From: Poriferisodalis sp965226645 | GTDB lineage: Bacteria > Actinomycetota > Acidimicrobiia > Acidimicrobiales > Poriferisodalaceae | Reading direction: 5' to 3' | DNA: 64,000 nucleotides | NCBI GenBank assembly: GCA_965226645.1 | Contig: CBDDDL010000004.1 | Location: 558,001-622,000, forward strand | Shown: positions 9,968 through 19,086 of the stretch, one piece after another | Position numbering within the stretch: position 1 is the first letter of the stretch | How the letters are laid out: every line of letters starts with the position of its first letter | Program-made: the position numbers and the translations under genes | Notes under the pieces: generated by a model | The model's input: the letters and a program-made list of their open reading frames with translations, nothing else | Database searches by the model: none | Told to the model about the DNA's origin: nothing

Positions 9968-9981
9968 GTCACGGTTACTAT
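9968..9981 (+). promoter_or_regulatory. GTCACGGT-TACTAT promoter-like element
   Basis: TACTAT at 9976-9981 ends 8 bp before the GTG at 9990. Transcription starting about 7-9 bp downstream would begin at or next to that GTG, giving a leaderless message. The upstream octamer is a weaker match to the class than others. Confidence 0.4.
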
Positions 9982-9989
9982 TGAGATTT

Positions 9990-12900
9990 GTGAAGTCTCA
10001 TTTCGGAATTCGTGTCGGGTTTGGTCTGGGTTGGCTGAAGGTGGTGAGGCGTCGGTGTGTAGTGGGGTTGTTGTTGATGTGTTTGGTGGGTGTTGTGCCG
10101 GTGGGTTCGGTGGGTGCTCATGAGCATTTGGGTGGGGTGGAGTTGGTGCGCTATGGGGGTGCGGATCGGTACGTGACGTCGCTGTTGGTGGCCGAAGCGG
10201 TGGCGGCTGACGCGGGTGGTTCGTTGGAGTGGGTGGTGGTGGTGTCGGGGCTGAGTTGGCATGACGCGGTGGTGGCGTCGTCGGTGGCGGGTGAGTTGGG
10301 GGCTGCGGTGGTGTTGGCGCCTGGTGGTGTTCTGGGAGCGGATGTGTTGGGGTTTGTGGCTGATGCCGGTGTGTCGCGCGCGTTGGTGATTTCGACGGGG
10401 TCTGCGGTGCCGTTGGTGGTGGATGAGCAGTTGGGGGCTGCGGGTGTTGCGGTGGAGCGTGTGGGCGGCGCAGATCAGTACGAGACGTCAGTGTTGGCGG
10501 CTCGTCGTGGTGGGGCGCCTGGCGTGCTGGGCACGTCGGGGCGGACGGCGTTTTTGGCGAGCGGCGAGGTGTTCGCCGATGCGTTGGTGGCGGGGCCGTT
10601 GTCGGCATTCGGGGGGCATCCGGTGCTGTTGACCCCCGCCGACGCCTTGCATCCGTCGGTGCGTGCGTATCTGGAGCAGTCGGAGACGGACCATGTGGTG
10701 GTGATGGGCGGCACTGCGGCGTTGGCTGCGGAGGTGTCGGCTGCGGTGGAGGCGTTGGGGGTTGGTGTACAGCGCATGGCGGGGTCGACGCGTGTGGGCA
10801 CGGCGACGCGCACGGCGGAGCTGGCTGCCTCCCAGATGACCGATGGCTGCCCGCGGACCGGTCAGCTGGGCTTGGCGCGTGCTGATGTGCCGTTCGATGC
10901 GTTCTCGGCGGCACCGCTTTTGGCGCGTCGCTGCGCGGCGCTGGTGCTGTCGTGGGCCGGTGAGGTGCCTGACTTGACTGCGAGCTACATCAACCAGGTG
11001 CGCTCGCAGCATCTCGAAGGGATCATCCTGCACATATTCGGCGGCGACGCCGCCGTCTCACAGATAGCCGTCGGCGGCTATCTCGAGGACTCGGCACAGG
11101 CGGTGGCGGAAGCACGGGCGGCACAAGGCGGCACAGGCGGTGGCAGCGGCACAGGCACCGACGACGAGGACGGCACCGACGACGAGGACGGCGGCACGGA
11201 TCCGCAGATTCAACAAACGCAAGTGCAGCAGCCCGGTGCGCCACAGGACGTGGAGGTGACCCAAGAACGGCACACCATGTTGGAGGTCTCTTGGAGTGCG
11301 CCTCTCAGCGACGGCGGCGATGCGGACCTTTCCTATGTCGTGCAGCACCGCGTGGGCACCTCGGGTGGCTGGTCGACGACAGGTGTGACGGTCACGACCT
11401 CGCAGACCGGAACCGGGCACACAGCCCAGATCGCGAACCTGACCAACGGCGTCACCTACCAGATCCAGGTCGCGGCTCGAAACAGCGCCGGCACCGGAAC
11501 GCCCGTCTTCGTCGAAGGCGAACCCGTCGGGAACCAGTCGCCGGACAAGCCGACCAATCTGACGATCGAACCTGGGAATCGTCGGCTGTTGGTGTCGTGG
11601 CGGGCGCCGTCAGACGCTGGCGGCTACGAGGATTCCGCTTTGACCTATCGAATCCGCTACCGGGAGACCGGCGGCGGTGACTGGACGCTGTTCGCCAGTA
11701 GTGAGACTGGCATATCAGTGACAATCCCCGATCTGGACAACGGCGTCGAGTGGGAGGTGCGGGTCGAGGCCAAGAACCCGGTGCTCACCGGCGCCCAAGT
11801 CACCAAGACGGGCACGCCTGTGGGGAATCCGCCAGGGGTGCCGACCATTGAGTCGGTCACCGCGGCCGACCAATCGCTGATCGTGTCCTGGGCCGCCCCT
11901 GCCGACACCGGCGAGTACGCCGCACTATTCCTGAGCTACACGATTCAATACCGCAAATCCTCCGTCAACAACAACTGGACGACGTTTGAGTCCGGCTTGA
12001 CCGATGCGACAGCGACGATCAGTGGCTTGGATGCGGGAGTCGAGTGGGAGGCGCAGGTCAAGACCACAAATCCGGCCGGCGACAGCAATTACAGCCCGTC
12101 GGCGACGGGCACCCCGAACGCGGCAACAACGAACGATGACGACGGCTCGGAGAATCTTCGGGATTCCCATGATGAGCCGACCGGGGACGTGCCGGGTGCG
12201 CCACAGGACGTGGAGGTGACCCAAGAACGGCACACCATGTTGGAGGTCTCTTGGAGTGCGCCTCTCAGCGACGGCGGCGATGCGGACCTTTCCTATGTCG
12301 TGCAGCACCGCGTGGGCACCTCGGGTGGCTGGTCGACGACAGGTGTGACGGTCACGACCTCGCAGACCGGAACCGGGCACACAGCCCAGATCGCGAACCT
12401 GACCAACGGCGTCACCTACCAGATCCAGGTCGCGGCTCGAAACAGCGCCGGCACCGGAACGCCCGTCTTCGTCGAAGGCGAACCCGTCGGGAACCAGTCG
12501 CCGGACAAGCCGACCAATCTGACGATCGAACCTGGGAATCGTCGGCTGTTGGTGTCGTGGCGGGCGCCGTCAGACGCTGGCGGCTACGAGGATTCCGCTT
12601 TGACCTATCGAATCCGCTACCGGGAGACCGGCGGCGGTGACTGGACGCTGTTCGCCAGTAGTGAGACTGGCATATCAGTGACAATCCCCGATCTGGACAA
12701 CGGCGTCGAGTGGGAGGTGCGGGTCGAGGCCAAGAACCCGGTGCTCACCGGCGCCCAAGTCACCAAGACGGGCACGCCTGTGGGGAATCCGCCAGGGGTG
12801 CCGACCATTGAGTCGGTCACCGCGGCCGACCAATCGCTGATCGTGTCCTGGGCCGCCCCTGCCGACACCGGCGAGTACGCCGCACTATTCCTGAGCTACA

Positions 12901-15900
12901 CGATTCAATACCGCAAATCCTCCGTCAACAACAACTGGACGACGTTTGAGTCCGGCTTGACCGATGCGACAGCGACGATCAGTGGCTTGGATGCGGGAGT
13001 CGAGTGGGAGGCGCAGGTCAAGACCACAAATCCGGCCGGCGACAGCAATTACAGCCCGTCGGCGACGGGCACCCCGAACGCGGCAACAACGAACGATGAC
13101 GACGGCTCGGAGAATCTTCGGGATTCCCATGATGAGCCGACCGGGGACGTGCCGGGTGCGCCACAGGACGTGGAGGTGACCCAAGAACGGCACACCATGT
13201 TGGAGGTCTCTTGGAGTGCGCCTCTCAGCGACGGCGGCGATGCGGACCTTTCCTATGTCGTGCAGCACCGCGTGGGCACCTCGGGTGGCTGGTCGACGAC
13301 AGGTGTGACGGTCACGACCTCGCAGACCGGAACCGGGCACACAGCCCAGATCGCGAACCTGACCAACGGCGTCACCTACCAGATCCAGGTCGCGGCTCGA
13401 AACAGCGCCGGCACCGGAACGCCCGTCTTCGTCGAAGGCGAACCCGTCGGGAACCAGTCGCCGGACAAGCCGACCAATCTGACGATCGAACCTGGGAATC
13501 GTCGGCTGTTGGTGTCGTGGCGGGCGCCGTCAGACGCTGGCGGCTACGAGGATTCCGCTTTGACCTATCGAATCCGCTACCGGGAGACCGGCGGCGGTGA
13601 CTGGACGCTGTTCGCCAGTAGTGAGACTGGCATATCAGTGACAATCCCCGATCTGGACAACGGCGTCGAGTGGGAGGTGCGGGTCGAGGCCAAGAACCCG
13701 GTGCTCACCGGCGCCCAAGTCACCAAGACGGGCACGCCTGTGGGGAATCCGCCAGGGGTGCCGACCATTGAGTCGGTCACCGCGGCCGACCAATCGCTGA
13801 TCGTGTCCTGGGCCGCCCCTGCCGACACCGGCGAGTACGCCGCACTATTCCTGAGCTACACGATTCAATACCGCAAATCCTCCGTCAACAACAACTGGAC
13901 GACGTTTGAGTCCGGCTTGACCGATGCGACAGCGACGATCAGTGGCTTGGATGCGGGAGTCGAGTGGGAGGCGCAGGTCAAGACCACAAATCCGGCCGGC
14001 GACAGCAATTACAGCCCGTCGGCGACGGGCACCCCGAACGCGGCAACAACGAACGATGACGACGGCTCGGAGAATCTTCGGGATTCCCATGATGAGCCGA
14101 CCGGGGACGTGCCGGGTGCGCCACAGGACGTGGAGGTGACCCAAGAACGGCACACCATGTTGGAGGTCTCTTGGAGTGCGCCTCTCAGCGACGGCGGCGA
14201 TGCGGACCTTTCCTATGTCGTGCAGCACCGCGTGGGCACCTCGGGTGGCTGGTCGACGACAGGTGTGACGGTCACGACCTCGCAGACCGGAACCGGGCAC
14301 ACAGCCCAGATCGCGAACCTGACCAACGGCGTCACCTACCAGATCCAGGTCGCGGCTCGAAACAGCGCCGGCACCGGAACGCCCGTCTTCGTCGAAGGCG
14401 AACCCGTCGGGAACCAGTCGCCGGACAAGCCGACCAATCTGACGATCGAACCTGGGAATCGTCGGCTGTTGGTGTCGTGGCGGGCGCCGTCAGACGCTGG
14501 CGGCTACGAGGATTCCGCTTTGACCTATCGAATCCGCTACCGGGAGACCGGCGGCGGTGACTGGACGCTGTTCGCCAGTAGTGAGACTGGCATATCAGTG
14601 ACAATCCCCGATCTGGACAACGGCGTCGAGTGGGAGGTGCGGGTCGAGGCCAAGAACCCGGTGCTCACCGGCGCCCAAGTCACCAAGACGGGCACGCCTG
14701 TGGGGAATCCGCCAGGGGTGCCGACCATTGAGTCGGTCACCGCGGCCGACCAATCGCTGATCGTGTCCTGGGCCGCCCCTGCCGACACCGGCGAGTACGC
14801 CGCACTATTCCTGAGCTACACGATTCAATACCGCAAATCCTCCGTCAACAACAACTGGACGACGTTTGAGTCCGGCTTGACCGATGCGACAGCGACGATC
14901 AGTGGCTTGGATGCGGGAGTCGAGTGGGAGGCGCAGGTCAAGACCACAAATCCGGCCGGCGACAGCAATTACAGCCCGTCGGCGACGGGCACCCCGAACG
15001 CGGCAACAACGAACGATGACGACGGCTCGGAGAATCTTCGGGATTCCCATGATGAGCCGACCGGGGACGTGCCGGGTGCGCCACAGGACGTGGAGGTGAC
15101 CCAAGAACGGCACACCATGTTGGAGGTCTCTTGGAGTGCGCCTCTCAGCGACGGCGGCGATGCGGACCTTTCCTATGTCGTGCAGCACCGCGTGGGCACC
15201 TCGGGTGGCTGGTCGACGACAGGTGTGACGGTCACGACCTCGCAGACCGGAACCGGGCACACAGCCCAGATCGCGAACCTGACCAACGGCGTCACCTACC
15301 AGATCCAGGTCGCGGCTCGAAACAGCGCCGGCACCGGAACGCCCGTCTTCGTCGAAGGCGAACCCGTCGGGAACCAGTCGCCGGACAAGCCGACCAATCT
15401 GACGATCGAACCTGGGAATCGTCGGCTGTTGGTGTCGTGGCGGGCGCCGTCAGACGCTGGCGGCTACGAGGATTCCGCTTTGACCTATCGAATCCGCTAC
15501 CGGGAGACCGGCGGCGGTGACTGGACGCTGTTCGCCAGTAGTGAGACTGGCATATCAGTGACAATCCCCGATCTGGACAACGGCGTCGAGTGGGAGGTGC
15601 GGGTCGAGGCCAAGAACCCGGTGCTCACCGGCGCCCAAGTCACCAAGACGGGCACGCCTGTGGGGAATCCGCCAGGGGTGCCGACCATTGAGTCGGTCAC
15701 CGCGGCCGACCAATCGCTGATCGTGTCCTGGGCCGCCCCTGCCGACACCGGCGAGTACGCCGCACTATTCCTGAGCTACACGATTCAATACCGCAAATCC
15801 TCCGTCAACAACAACTGGACGACGTTTGAGTCCGGCTTGACCGATGCGACAGCGACGATCAGTGGCTTGGATGCGGGAGTCGAGTGGGAGGCGCAGGTCA

Positions 15901-18698
15901 AGACCACAAATCCGGCCGGCGACAGCAATTACAGCCCGTCGGCGACGGGCACCCCGAACGCGGCAACAACGAACGATGACGACGGCTCGGAGAATCTTCG
16001 GGATTCCCATGATGAGCCGACCGGGGACGTGCCGGGTGCGCCACAGGACGTGGAGGTGACCCAAGAACGGCACACCATGTTGGAGGTCTCTTGGAGTGCG
16101 CCTCTCAGCGACGGCGGCGATGCGGACCTTTCCTATGTCGTGCAGCACCGCGTGGGCACCTCGGGTGGCTGGTCGACGACAGGTGTGACGGTCACGACCT
16201 CGCAGACCGGAACCGGGCACACAGCCCAGATCGCGAACCTGACCAACGGCGTCACCTACCAGATCCAGGTCGCGGCTCGAAACAGCGCCGGCACCGGAAC
16301 GCCCGTCTTCGTCGAAGGCGAACCCGTCGGGAACCAGTCGCCGGACAAGCCGACCAATCTGACGATCGAACCTGGGAATCGTCGGCTGTTGGTGTCGTGG
16401 CGGGCGCCGTCAGACGCTGGCGGCTACGAGGATTCCGCTTTGACCTATCGAATCCGCTACCGGGAGACCGGCGGCGGTGACTGGACGCTGTTCGCCAGTA
16501 GTGAGACTGGCATATCAGTGACAATCCCCGATCTGGACAACGGCGTCGAGTGGGAGGTGCGGGTCGAGGCCAAGAACCCGGTGCTCACCGGCGCCCAAGT
16601 CACCAAGACGGGCACGCCTGTGGGGAATCCGCCAGGGGTGCCGACCATTGAGTCGGTCACCGCGGCCGACCAATCGCTGATCGTGTCCTGGGCCGCCCCT
16701 GCCGACACCGGCGAGTACGCCGCACTATTCCTGAGCTACACGATTCAATACCGCAAATCCTCCGTCAACAACAACTGGACGACGTTTGAGTCCGGCTTGA
16801 CCGATGCGACAGCGACGATCAGTGGCTTGGATGCGGGAGTCGAGTGGGAGGCGCAGGTCAAGACCACAAATCCGGCCGGCGACAGCAATTACAGCCCGTC
16901 GGCGACGGGCACCCCGAACGCGGCAACAACGAACGATGACGACGGCTCGGAGAATCTTCGGGATTCCCATGATGAGCCGACCGGGGACGTGCCGGGTGCG
17001 CCGGAGGACGTGGAGGTGACCCCCGGCTACGAAATACTGAATGTGCGGTGGGACGCTCCGTCGGACACCGGCGGGTACCCCGAATCGGACTTGAAATACT
17101 CAGTGCGGTATCGGAGGTTCTGGTATGAAGGTTGGACGACGTTCGCGGCTGACCTGGCGGGAGAATCGGCGATCATTCGCAACCTGTCCAACGGATCCAA
17201 CTATGAGGTCGAGGTAGCGGCCAAGAACGCTGCCGGGACCGGCGACAGCGTCACGGTGACTGGATCGCCGAAGGCATACGCGCCCGGAGCGCCGTCGATT
17301 GACTCCGTGACGCCCGGTCACGACACGTTGTGGGTGACATGGAGCCAACCGCACTATCTCGGCGGGTACTACTTTTCGCAAATTGTCTATACGGTGCAGT
17401 ACCGCATGGGTGGCACCGACGACAACTGGACAACGTCCGCCGATGACGTCATGATGAGCACATTCTATGAGCTGAAGTCGAAGATTACCGGATTGGATAA
17501 CGGCGTCGAATACGAGGTGCGGGTAGGCGCCAGAACTCCAGCCGCCGCCGGCCCATTCTCCGCGCCATCATCGGCCACCACGGCCGGCACAGCACCCAGG
17601 AGCCCGCGTCATGCCAAAGTGATACCCGGCAACGGCTGGCTGCGGGTCGAATGGCAGCCGCCGTCGAACACCGGCGGTTTCCTTTATTCGCAGCTGACCT
17701 ATCAGGTCCAGTACCGCGCAGGCAGCACCGGAGATTGGACCACGTTGACGCCGCCAAATATCACCGGCACCGCCTTTTCGGGCGCTTTGGGCACACCTCT
17801 GAGATTTAAGACGGCGACGATCCCCGGCTTGACCAATGCTGTTGCTTACCAGGTGCGCATAGCAGCGATCAACGCGTCCGGCACCAGCAACTACGCCTCC
17901 GCGTCGGGCACGCCCACGACCGCTGAGCCGTTGTGCCTGCCCGCAGGTGCGGTTCGCGCCGGCCAAGTCACGGTAGGCAGCGACCCCGCTGGCGGTTTCG
18001 TCAACACCTTTGCCGATGATGTCTGGTACCCCACTCGTACATATATGTCCGTGACATTGGCAGCAAACACGACCTACCGAATCGACATGAGACGAAGCCC
18101 GTCTTGGTATGGCTCCGTGTCGCCTCGAAAAGTATGGGGCATCTATAACCCCGCCGGCAAGCTGGTGCCGGGAACATTCAACTTGCGCGGCCGCGGCACG
18201 TCACACGAGTATGAAGGGCGGGTCGTATTCACGGCCCTGACTGCAGGAGAGTACTGCGTCGGAGTCGCCACCTCATCTGATCGCGGCGGAGGGTACGGCA
18301 TGGACGCGCATGCACTCACCACCCCAACAGACGACTTGCCGACTGGCACCAATGGCACGCTCACTGTCGGTGCCGCGGCCCTGACGGTCACGATGAATTA
18401 CCTCAGCGACGTAGACACGTTCAACGTCACACTCGTCGCAGGCAGGACCTACAAGTTTAGCGTGACTAACAGTTGTAATAATTCCACGGGTCTTTGTACG
18501 TTAGCCGAGATCGTCAGCATTCTCGATCCGGACGGCAATCTCGTCGAAGAGGCTCCTGAAGGGTACAGCCAGCCGATAATTTCTCGTGGCTCAGCAGTAA
18601 TCACAGCGCAGACAGCCGGCGACTATCAAGTCTCAGTCGGCGAGGGATGGAAGTACCACGGCAATTTCACTCTGAAAGCCACCGAAATTACCCCGTAG
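9990..18698 (+). CDS. giant CWB2/fibronectin type III surface protein with six identical repeats
   Basis: 2902 residues from GTG 9990; GTG 10041 or 10044 is an alternative, and the ATG at 9885 gives an unlikely N-terminus. A basic segment and hydrophobic core ending near VGSVGAHEH form a signal peptide. Three CWB2 repeats come first (about residues 45-340, with RYGGADRYVTS and RVGGADQYETS cores). An acidic linker (TDDEDGTDDEDGG) leads to 18 FN3 domains arranged as six identical 320-residue units of three, each closed by an acidic NDDDGSENLRDSHDEPTGDV spacer. Three diverged FN3 domains and two PPC-like beta-sandwich domains (about 2640-2900) follow. The protein is probably wall-bound by the N-terminal CWB2 block, with the FN3 array as a stalk carrying the PPC head. 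This placement is the reverse of the neighbouring proteins, whose CWB2 block is C-terminal. No catalytic motif seen. Confidence 0.9.
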   Translation: MKSHFGIRVGFGLGWLKVVRRRCVVGLLLMCLVGVVPVGSVGAHEHLGGVELVRYGGADRYVTSLLVAEAVAADAGGSLEWVVVVSGLSWHDAVVASSVAGELGAAVVLAPGGVLGADVLGFVADAGVSRALVISTGSAVPLVVDEQLGAAGVAVERVGGADQYETSVLAARRGGAPGVLGTSGRTAFLASGEVFADALVAGPLSAFGGHPVLLTPADALHPSVRAYLEQSETDHVVVMGGTAALAAEVSAAVEALGVGVQRMAGSTRVGTATRTAELAASQMTDGCPRTGQLGLARADVPFDAFSAAPLLARRCAALVLSWAGEVPDLTASYINQVRSQHLEGIILHIFGGDAAVSQIAVGGYLEDSAQAVAEARAAQGGTGGGSGTGTDDEDGTDDEDGGTDPQIQQTQVQQPGAPQDVEVTQERHTMLEVSWSAPLSDGGDADLSYVVQHRVGTSGGWSTTGVTVTTSQTGTGHTAQIANLTNGVTYQIQVAARNSAGTGTPVFVEGEPVGNQSPDKPTNLTIEPGNRRLLVSWRAPSDAGGYEDSALTYRIRYRETGGGDWTLFASSETGISVTIPDLDNGVEWEVRVEAKNPVLTGAQVTKTGTPVGNPPGVPTIESVTAADQSLIVSWAAPADTGEYAALFLSYTIQYRKSSVNNNWTTFESGLTDATATISGLDAGVEWEAQVKTTNPAGDSNYSPSATGTPNAATTNDDDGSENLRDSHDEPTGDVPGAPQDVEVTQERHTMLEVSWSAPLSDGGDADLSYVVQHRVGTSGGWSTTGVTVTTSQTGTGHTAQIANLTNGVTYQIQVAARNSAGTGTPVFVEGEPVGNQSPDKPTNLTIEPGNRRLLVSWRAPSDAGGYEDSALTYRIRYRETGGGDWTLFASSETGISVTIPDLDNGVEWEVRVEAKNPVLTGAQVTKTGTPVGNPPGVPTIESVTAADQSLIVSWAAPADTGEYAALFLSYTIQYRKSSVNNNWTTFESGLTDATATISGLDAGVEWEAQVKTTNPAGDSNYSPSATGTPNAATTNDDDGSENLRDSHDEPTGDVPGAPQDVEVTQERHTMLEVSWSAPLSDGGDADLSYVVQHRVGTSGGWSTTGVTVTTSQTGTGHTAQIANLTNGVTYQIQVAARNSAGTGTPVFVEGEPVGNQSPDKPTNLTIEPGNRRLLVSWRAPSDAGGYEDSALTYRIRYRETGGGDWTLFASSETGISVTIPDLDNGVEWEVRVEAKNPVLTGAQVTKTGTPVGNPPGVPTIESVTAADQSLIVSWAAPADTGEYAALFLSYTIQYRKSSVNNNWTTFESGLTDATATISGLDAGVEWEAQVKTTNPAGDSNYSPSATGTPNAATTNDDDGSENLRDSHDEPTGDVPGAPQDVEVTQERHTMLEVSWSAPLSDGGDADLSYVVQHRVGTSGGWSTTGVTVTTSQTGTGHTAQIANLTNGVTYQIQVAARNSAGTGTPVFVEGEPVGNQSPDKPTNLTIEPGNRRLLVSWRAPSDAGGYEDSALTYRIRYRETGGGDWTLFASSETGISVTIPDLDNGVEWEVRVEAKNPVLTGAQVTKTGTPVGNPPGVPTIESVTAADQSLIVSWAAPADTGEYAALFLSYTIQYRKSSVNNNWTTFESGLTDATATISGLDAGVEWEAQVKTTNPAGDSNYSPSATGTPNAATTNDDDGSENLRDSHDEPTGDVPGAPQDVEVTQERHTMLEVSWSAPLSDGGDADLSYVVQHRVGTSGGWSTTGVTVTTSQTGTGHTAQIANLTNGVTYQIQVAARNSAGTGTPVFVEGEPVGNQSPDKPTNLTIEPGNRRLLVSWRAPSDAGGYEDSALTYRIRYRETGGGDWTLFASSETGISVTIPDLDNGVEWEVRVEAKNPVLTGAQVTKTGTPVGNPPGVPTIESVTAADQSLIVSWAAPADTGEYAALFLSYTIQYRKSSVNNNWTTFESGLTDATATISGLDAGVEWEAQVKTTNPAGDSNYSPSATGTPNAATTNDDDGSENLRDSHDEPTGDVPGAPQDVEVTQERHTMLEVSWSAPLSDGGDADLSYVVQHRVGTSGGWSTTGVTVTTSQTGTGHTAQIANLTNGVTYQIQVAARNSAGTGTPVFVEGEPVGNQSPDKPTNLTIEPGNRRLLVSWRAPSDAGGYEDSALTYRIRYRETGGGDWTLFASSETGISVTIPDLDNGVEWEVRVEAKNPVLTGAQVTKTGTPVGNPPGVPTIESVTAADQSLIVSWAAPADTGEYAALFLSYTIQYRKSSVNNNWTTFESGLTDATATISGLDAGVEWEAQVKTTNPAGDSNYSPSATGTPNAATTNDDDGSENLRDSHDEPTGDVPGAPEDVEVTPGYEILNVRWDAPSDTGGYPESDLKYSVRYRRFWYEGWTTFAADLAGESAIIRNLSNGSNYEVEVAAKNAAGTGDSVTVTGSPKAYAPGAPSIDSVTPGHDTLWVTWSQPHYLGGYYFSQIVYTVQYRMGGTDDNWTTSADDVMMSTFYELKSKITGLDNGVEYEVRVGARTPAAAGPFSAPSSATTAGTAPRSPRHAKVIPGNGWLRVEWQPPSNTGGFLYSQLTYQVQYRAGSTGDWTTLTPPNITGTAFSGALGTPLRFKTATIPGLTNAVAYQVRIAAINASGTSNYASASGTPTTAEPLCLPAGAVRAGQVTVGSDPAGGFVNTFADDVWYPTRTYMSVTLAANTTYRIDMRRSPSWYGSVSPRKVWGIYNPAGKLVPGTFNLRGRGTSHEYEGRVVFTALTAGEYCVGVATSSDRGGGYGMDAHALTTPTDDLPTGTNGTLTVGAAALTVTMNYLSDVDTFNVTLVAGRTYKFSVTNSCNNSTGLCTLAEIVSILDPDGNLVEEAPEGYSQPIISRGSAVITAQTAGDYQVSVGEGWKYHGNFTLKATEITP
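11235..16994 (+). repeat. six tandem 960-bp direct repeats
   Basis: Units start at 11235, 12195, 13155, 14115, 15075 and 16035. I found no base difference among them. The unit is 320 codons, so copy-number change keeps the frame. The similarity stops abruptly after GGTGCGCC at 16995-17002, where diverged FN3 domains begin. Confidence 0.95.
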
Positions 18699-18865
18699 CG
18701 CTTGCCGGCCGGAAAGATGCCGACGCGCGCCGGGGAGTGCCCAGTTGGGTTTGCCTGAGTAGAGGAGTGCTCGGAGCAGAAGCTCCAGGTGGTCCTGTGT
18801 GTGTTACGAGCAGAGCAGAGCGCTGCTGCGGGTGACGTAATTCGCGGCCAGTATGGTGACAAGTA

Positions 18866-18879
18866 GTACGTACTACAAT
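18866..18879 (+). promoter_or_regulatory. GTACGTAC-TACAAT promoter-like element
   Basis: A palindromic GTACGTAC octamer is followed by TACAAT, a good -10 match, about 208 bp upstream of the ATG at 19087. The same class occurs upstream of other genes here. The distance is long, so its link to the gene is uncertain. Confidence 0.35.
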
Positions 18880-18892
18880 TCCAGGGATGGCG

Positions 18893-18992
18893 TGCCCAAA
18901 TGAACTAGGCCGCTGGCGGTGCAGCCGTCGGTTGTTGAACCAGCCGACCCATTCAAGGGTGGCCTGTTCGGTCGCCTTGACGCGGCTCCACC
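18893..18992 (-). pseudogene. IS3-type transposase C-terminal remnant
   Basis: The minus strand encodes VKATEQATLEWVGWFNNRRL, a typical end of the catalytic core of IS3-family transposases (TLEWVxWFNNRRLH). Nothing of the remaining transposase is present, and no terminal repeats were seen. Confidence 0.6.
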
Positions 18993-19086
18993 CTCTCAAG
19001 GGTCGGAGCTGCATGAGACCCGGTGAGGTTCATGCCGTTCTTGCATTGGGATGCCCCGATTGCGTATACGGGTCGGCACAGAATCG

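Larger units (their letters stand above)
9666..9989. other. divergent intergenic region between two surface genes
   Basis: 324 bp separating the minus-strand cadherin/ASST gene from the plus-strand CWB2/FN3 gene. It contains one promoter-like element for each direction (9735-9748 minus, 9968-9981 plus). The plus-strand frame is open back to an ATG at 9885, but the encoded residues do not look like a secreted N-terminus. Confidence 0.5.
18699..19086. other. intergenic region with transposase remnant
   Basis: 388 bp between two large plus-strand surface genes. It holds a short IS3-type transposase remnant (18893-18992) and one promoter-like element (18866-18879). The rest shows nothing recognisable. 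Confidence 0.55.

Noticed and set aside
9952..10914. Minus-strand open frame of 320 codons
   Set aside because: Pro/Thr/His-rich shadow of the CWB2 block at the start of the giant FN3 gene.
11235..16994. Regular repeat array considered as CRISPR
   Set aside because: The units are 960 bp, contiguous and coding, with no spacers.
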